A stretch of DNA of 8,549 nt from Bacteroidales bacterium (lineage in GTDB: Bacteria; Bacteroidota; Bacteroidia; Bacteroidales; NBLH01): the NCBI GenBank assembly GCA_027083715.1, contig JALWNR010000876.1:1-8549 (forward strand), read 5' to 3'. Below are positions 6,961-8,549 of the stretch, piece after piece (position 1 is the stretch's first letter; each line of letters opens with the position of its first letter). Below the pieces are notes generated by a model. It did not search any database. It saw only the letters and a list, made by a program, of their open reading frames with translations, and was not told where the DNA came from. Position numbers and translations under genes: made by a program.

Positions 6961-7014
6961 ATTTAAAGATTAATATTTTTAATAATTAGAAAAATTTGCT
7001 CTATTTTTATGCAA

Positions 7015-7022
7015 CAAAAATA
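7015..7022 (-). promoter_or_regulatory. Candidate -7 box for efp
   Basis: On the minus strand this reads TATTTTTG, an exact match to the Bacteroidota TAnnTTTG box. Transcription would begin near 7009, giving a leader of about 50 nt before the efp ATG at 6960. No clear TTG is seen about 19 nt upstream, so the -33 half is unsupported. Confidence 0.45.
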
Positions 7023-7040
7023 GTTAAAAATTTGAAAAGT

Positions 7041-7070
7041 TTTGTTTTTTCTTTTTTTTTCCTATTTTTG
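7041..7070 (+). promoter_or_regulatory. Bacteroidota-type promoter for frr
   Basis: TTTG at 7041-7044 is followed, after 18 nt, by TATTTTTG at 7063-7070. Both elements and the spacing fit the Bacteroidota primary sigma factor consensus. Transcription would begin near 7077, about 31 nt before the frr ATG. This is the best-formed promoter in the window. Confidence 0.65.
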
Positions 7071-7107
7071 CTATGCCAAATTTAATTATTGACCTAATTA
7101 GTTTACC

Positions 7108-7671
7108 ATGGACGAAGAAGTAAATTTAATTCTTGAAGATGCAGAGGAGCATATGCAAAGTGCTTTAGTACACCTTGAAAAAGCACTTGTAAAAGTAAGA
7201 GCCGGAAAAGCAAATCCAAGTATGCTTGAAGGCGTTCTGGTAGATTATTATGGCACACCAACCCCCTTAAATCAGGTGGCAAATGTAAGCACCTCCGATG
7301 CAAGGACAATTGTTATTCAACCTTGGGAAAAAACAATGATTAACCCAATTGAAAAAGCCATAATGGCTGCTAATCTTGGTTTTAATCCCGATAATAACGG
7401 AGAAGTAATTCGTATAAACATTCCCATGCTAACCGAAGAGCGGAGATCCACCTTGGTTAAGCAAGTAAAACATGAAGGAGAAGAAGCAAAAATAAGTTTA
7501 CGTAACGCAAGACGTGATGCCCTTGAAATGCTTAAAAAGATGAAGAACGACGGACTTTCTGAGGATATGGAAAAGCGTGCAGAAGATAAGGTTCAGAAGA
7601 TGATTGACAAGTATTACAGTAAGGTAGATGCAATGATAAGTGAGAAAGAAAAGGACATCATGACTATTTAA
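7108..7671 (+). CDS. frr: Ribosome recycling factor
   Basis: The 187-residue product is the usual length for RRF, which works with EF-G to split the post-termination ribosome. Conserved stretches are KVRAGKANPSML (29-40), RTIVIQPWEK (66-75), INIPMLTEERR (103-113) and LRNARRDA (131-138). The two long helices of the three-helix domain I (about 1-30 and 107-185) flank the beta-rich domain II. The ATG at 7108 is preceded by a strong promoter match at 7041-7070, and a terminator follows the stop, so the gene appears to be transcribed on its own. In many bacteria frr follows pyrH; here the upstream neighbour is divergent efp instead. Confidence 0.97.
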   Translation: MDEEVNLILEDAEEHMQSALVHLEKALVKVRAGKANPSMLEGVLVDYYGTPTPLNQVANVSTSDARTIVIQPWEKTMINPIEKAIMAANLGFNPDNNGEVIRINIPMLTEERRSTLVKQVKHEGEEAKISLRNARRDALEMLKKMKNDGLSEDMEKRAEDKVQKMIDKYYSKVDAMISEKEKDIMTI

Positions 7672-7709
7672 ATTCGCAACCTATTTTACTAACCATTATT
7701 CAATTAGCG

Positions 7710-7743
7710 AAAAACCCTGTTAAATATATTTAACAGGGTTTTT
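7710..7743. terminator. Bidirectional intrinsic terminator between frr and the M48 protease gene
   Basis: A 16-bp perfect stem pairs 7710-7725 with 7728-7743. Its GC-containing core is ACCCTGTT / AACAGGGT, and the centre is AT. A T-run continues to 7744 on the plus strand, and the A-run at 7710-7713 gives Us on the minus strand. It lies 38 bp after the frr stop and 23 bp after the protease stop, so it can end both convergent transcripts. Confidence 0.88.
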
Positions 7744-7766
7744 TAATTTTAAATTGATTTTTTCGA

Positions 7767-8549
7767 TTATTTTTTATAATATTTCATCGCTTCGGGTAAA
7801 TGTTCTTTAATTTGCTTAATACGCGTTTCATCCGATGGGTGTGTACTCATAATTTCAGGTGGTTTTTGTCCTCCTGTTTTTGACATTCTTGTCCAAAACT
7901 CAACGGCTTTGTTTGGATTATAGCCTGCCATTGCCATAAAAACTAAGCCCATTTGGTCAGCTTCACTTTCTTGCATTCGGCTAAAAGGTAATACTGTACC
8001 GTATTGTGCCCCAACTCCAAACGCAGTCATCCAAAGTTGTTGGGTTTGTTGCGGTTTTTCTTTTATTGCTTCAGATAAAGCAGCTCCACCCATTTGTAAA
8101 ATAAGTTGTTGGCTCATGCGTTCATTTCCATGATCGGCAATGGCATGCGCTATCTCATGCCCCATAACCACAGCTAAACCGGCTTCATCTTTGGTAACCG
8201 GTAAAATACCGGTATAAACAACCACTTTTCCACCCGGCATACACCAAGCATTTACTTGTGGGTCATCAACCAGATTAAACTCCCATTTGTATCCGTTGAG
8301 AGCTGAACTCATTCCTTTATCCGCAAAGTATTTTTCAACTGCTTTTTGGATTTTTTGCCCAACGCGTTTCACCATTGCTGCATTTGAGCCGCTTGTTATT
8401 ACCTTATGAGTATTTACAAAATCACCGTATTGCTGAAAACTTGTTGCAAACATAGTAGATTTTGGAATTAGTTTAAGTTGTTTGCGCTGGCTCACAGGAA
8501 CGGTTGAACATGCATAAAAAAACAATAAACCGATTATTAGAAATATTAT
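7767..8549 (-). CDS. M48-family zinc metalloprotease lipoprotein (5' end outside window)
   Basis: The frame is open to the right edge, giving 260 visible codons; the true start lies beyond 8549. The first residues (IIFLIIGLLFFYAC) are the hydrophobic core and lipobox of a lipoprotein signal, so only a few N-terminal residues should be missing. A TTG at 8523-8525 lies inside this core and is not the start. Numbering from that TTG codon as 1, the catalytic zinc motif is HEIAH (123-127). The third ligand is probably Glu186 in ESEAD. NAWCMPGGKVVVYTG (92-106) and STHPSDETRI (227-236) are other M48 landmarks. Relatives such as BepA/YfgC and LoiP act in envelope protein quality control; here the protein is lipid-anchored and the TPR repeats of BepA are absent, closer to LoiP. 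Substrates are unknown. It is convergent with frr. Confidence 0.93.
   Translation of the reverse strand: MIFLIIGLLFFYACSTVPVSQRKQLKLIPKSTMFATSFQQYGDFVNTHKVITSGSNAAMVKRVGQKIQKAVEKYFADKGMSSALNGYKWEFNLVDDPQVNAWCMPGGKVVVYTGILPVTKDEAGLAVVMGHEIAHAIADHGNERMSQQLILQMGGAALSEAIKEKPQQTQQLWMTAFGVGAQYGTVLPFSRMQESEADQMGLVFMAMAGYNPNKAVEFWTRMSKTGGQKPPEIMSTHPSDETRIKQIKEHLPEAMKYYKK

Noticed and set aside
7103..7309. Minus-strand open frame of 68 codons opposite frr
   Set aside because: It is Leu-rich shadow coding antisense to the highly conserved RRF N-terminus.

Overview
The window comes from an AT-rich Bacteroidota (Bacteroidetes) genome. Three things point there. First, the promoter-like elements match the Bacteroidota consensus TAnnTTTG (-7), once with a well-placed TTTG (-33), and purine-rich Shine-Dalgarno sites are absent. 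Second, the two exported proteins are a lipoprotein with an acidic sequence after its Cys and an outer-membrane barrel with an N-terminal signal peptide. Third, the housekeeping proteins (EF-P, RRF, a SpoIIE-type phosphatase, an M48 lipoprotein protease) look Bacteroidota-like. I cannot name a genus. No rRNA, tRNA, CRISPR array, insertion sequence or phage gene was seen.

Layout, left to right. (1) Positions 3-83 are probably the 3' end of a plus-strand gene. (2) A compact minus-strand operon runs from 2709 down to 115: an outer-membrane barrel-like protein, a lipoprotein with carboxypeptidase-regulatory-like beta modules, and a six-helix membrane protein resembling the ferric-reductase/cytochrome b transmembrane domain. 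Gaps between the genes are 2 and 7 bp. (3) A 237-bp divergent intergenic region carries a large imperfect dyad with a nested 16-bp palindrome. (4) A plus-strand pair follows: a radical SAM/SPASM protein and, 10 bp later, an E1-like (ThiF/MoeB) enzyme fused to a rhodanese domain. (5) Tail to tail with that pair, 9 bp away, is a minus-strand GAF-like/SpoIIE (PP2C) phosphatase, with efp upstream of it. (6) efp and frr are divergent, and each has its own TATTTTTG -7 box. (7) frr and an M48 metalloprotease lipoprotein converge on a bidirectional intrinsic terminator. The protease gene runs off the right edge.

How the genes fit together. efp and frr are translation factors. The radical SAM and E1-rhodanese pair looks like a small operon for sulfur or cofactor chemistry, but its sulfur-carrier partner or substrate is not in the window. 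The barrel, lipoprotein and membrane-cytochrome operon spans both membranes and has no function I can assign. These two operons and the dyad between them are the least explained parts. Nothing here is clearly a new defence or mobile system; most of the window is ordinary chromosome.
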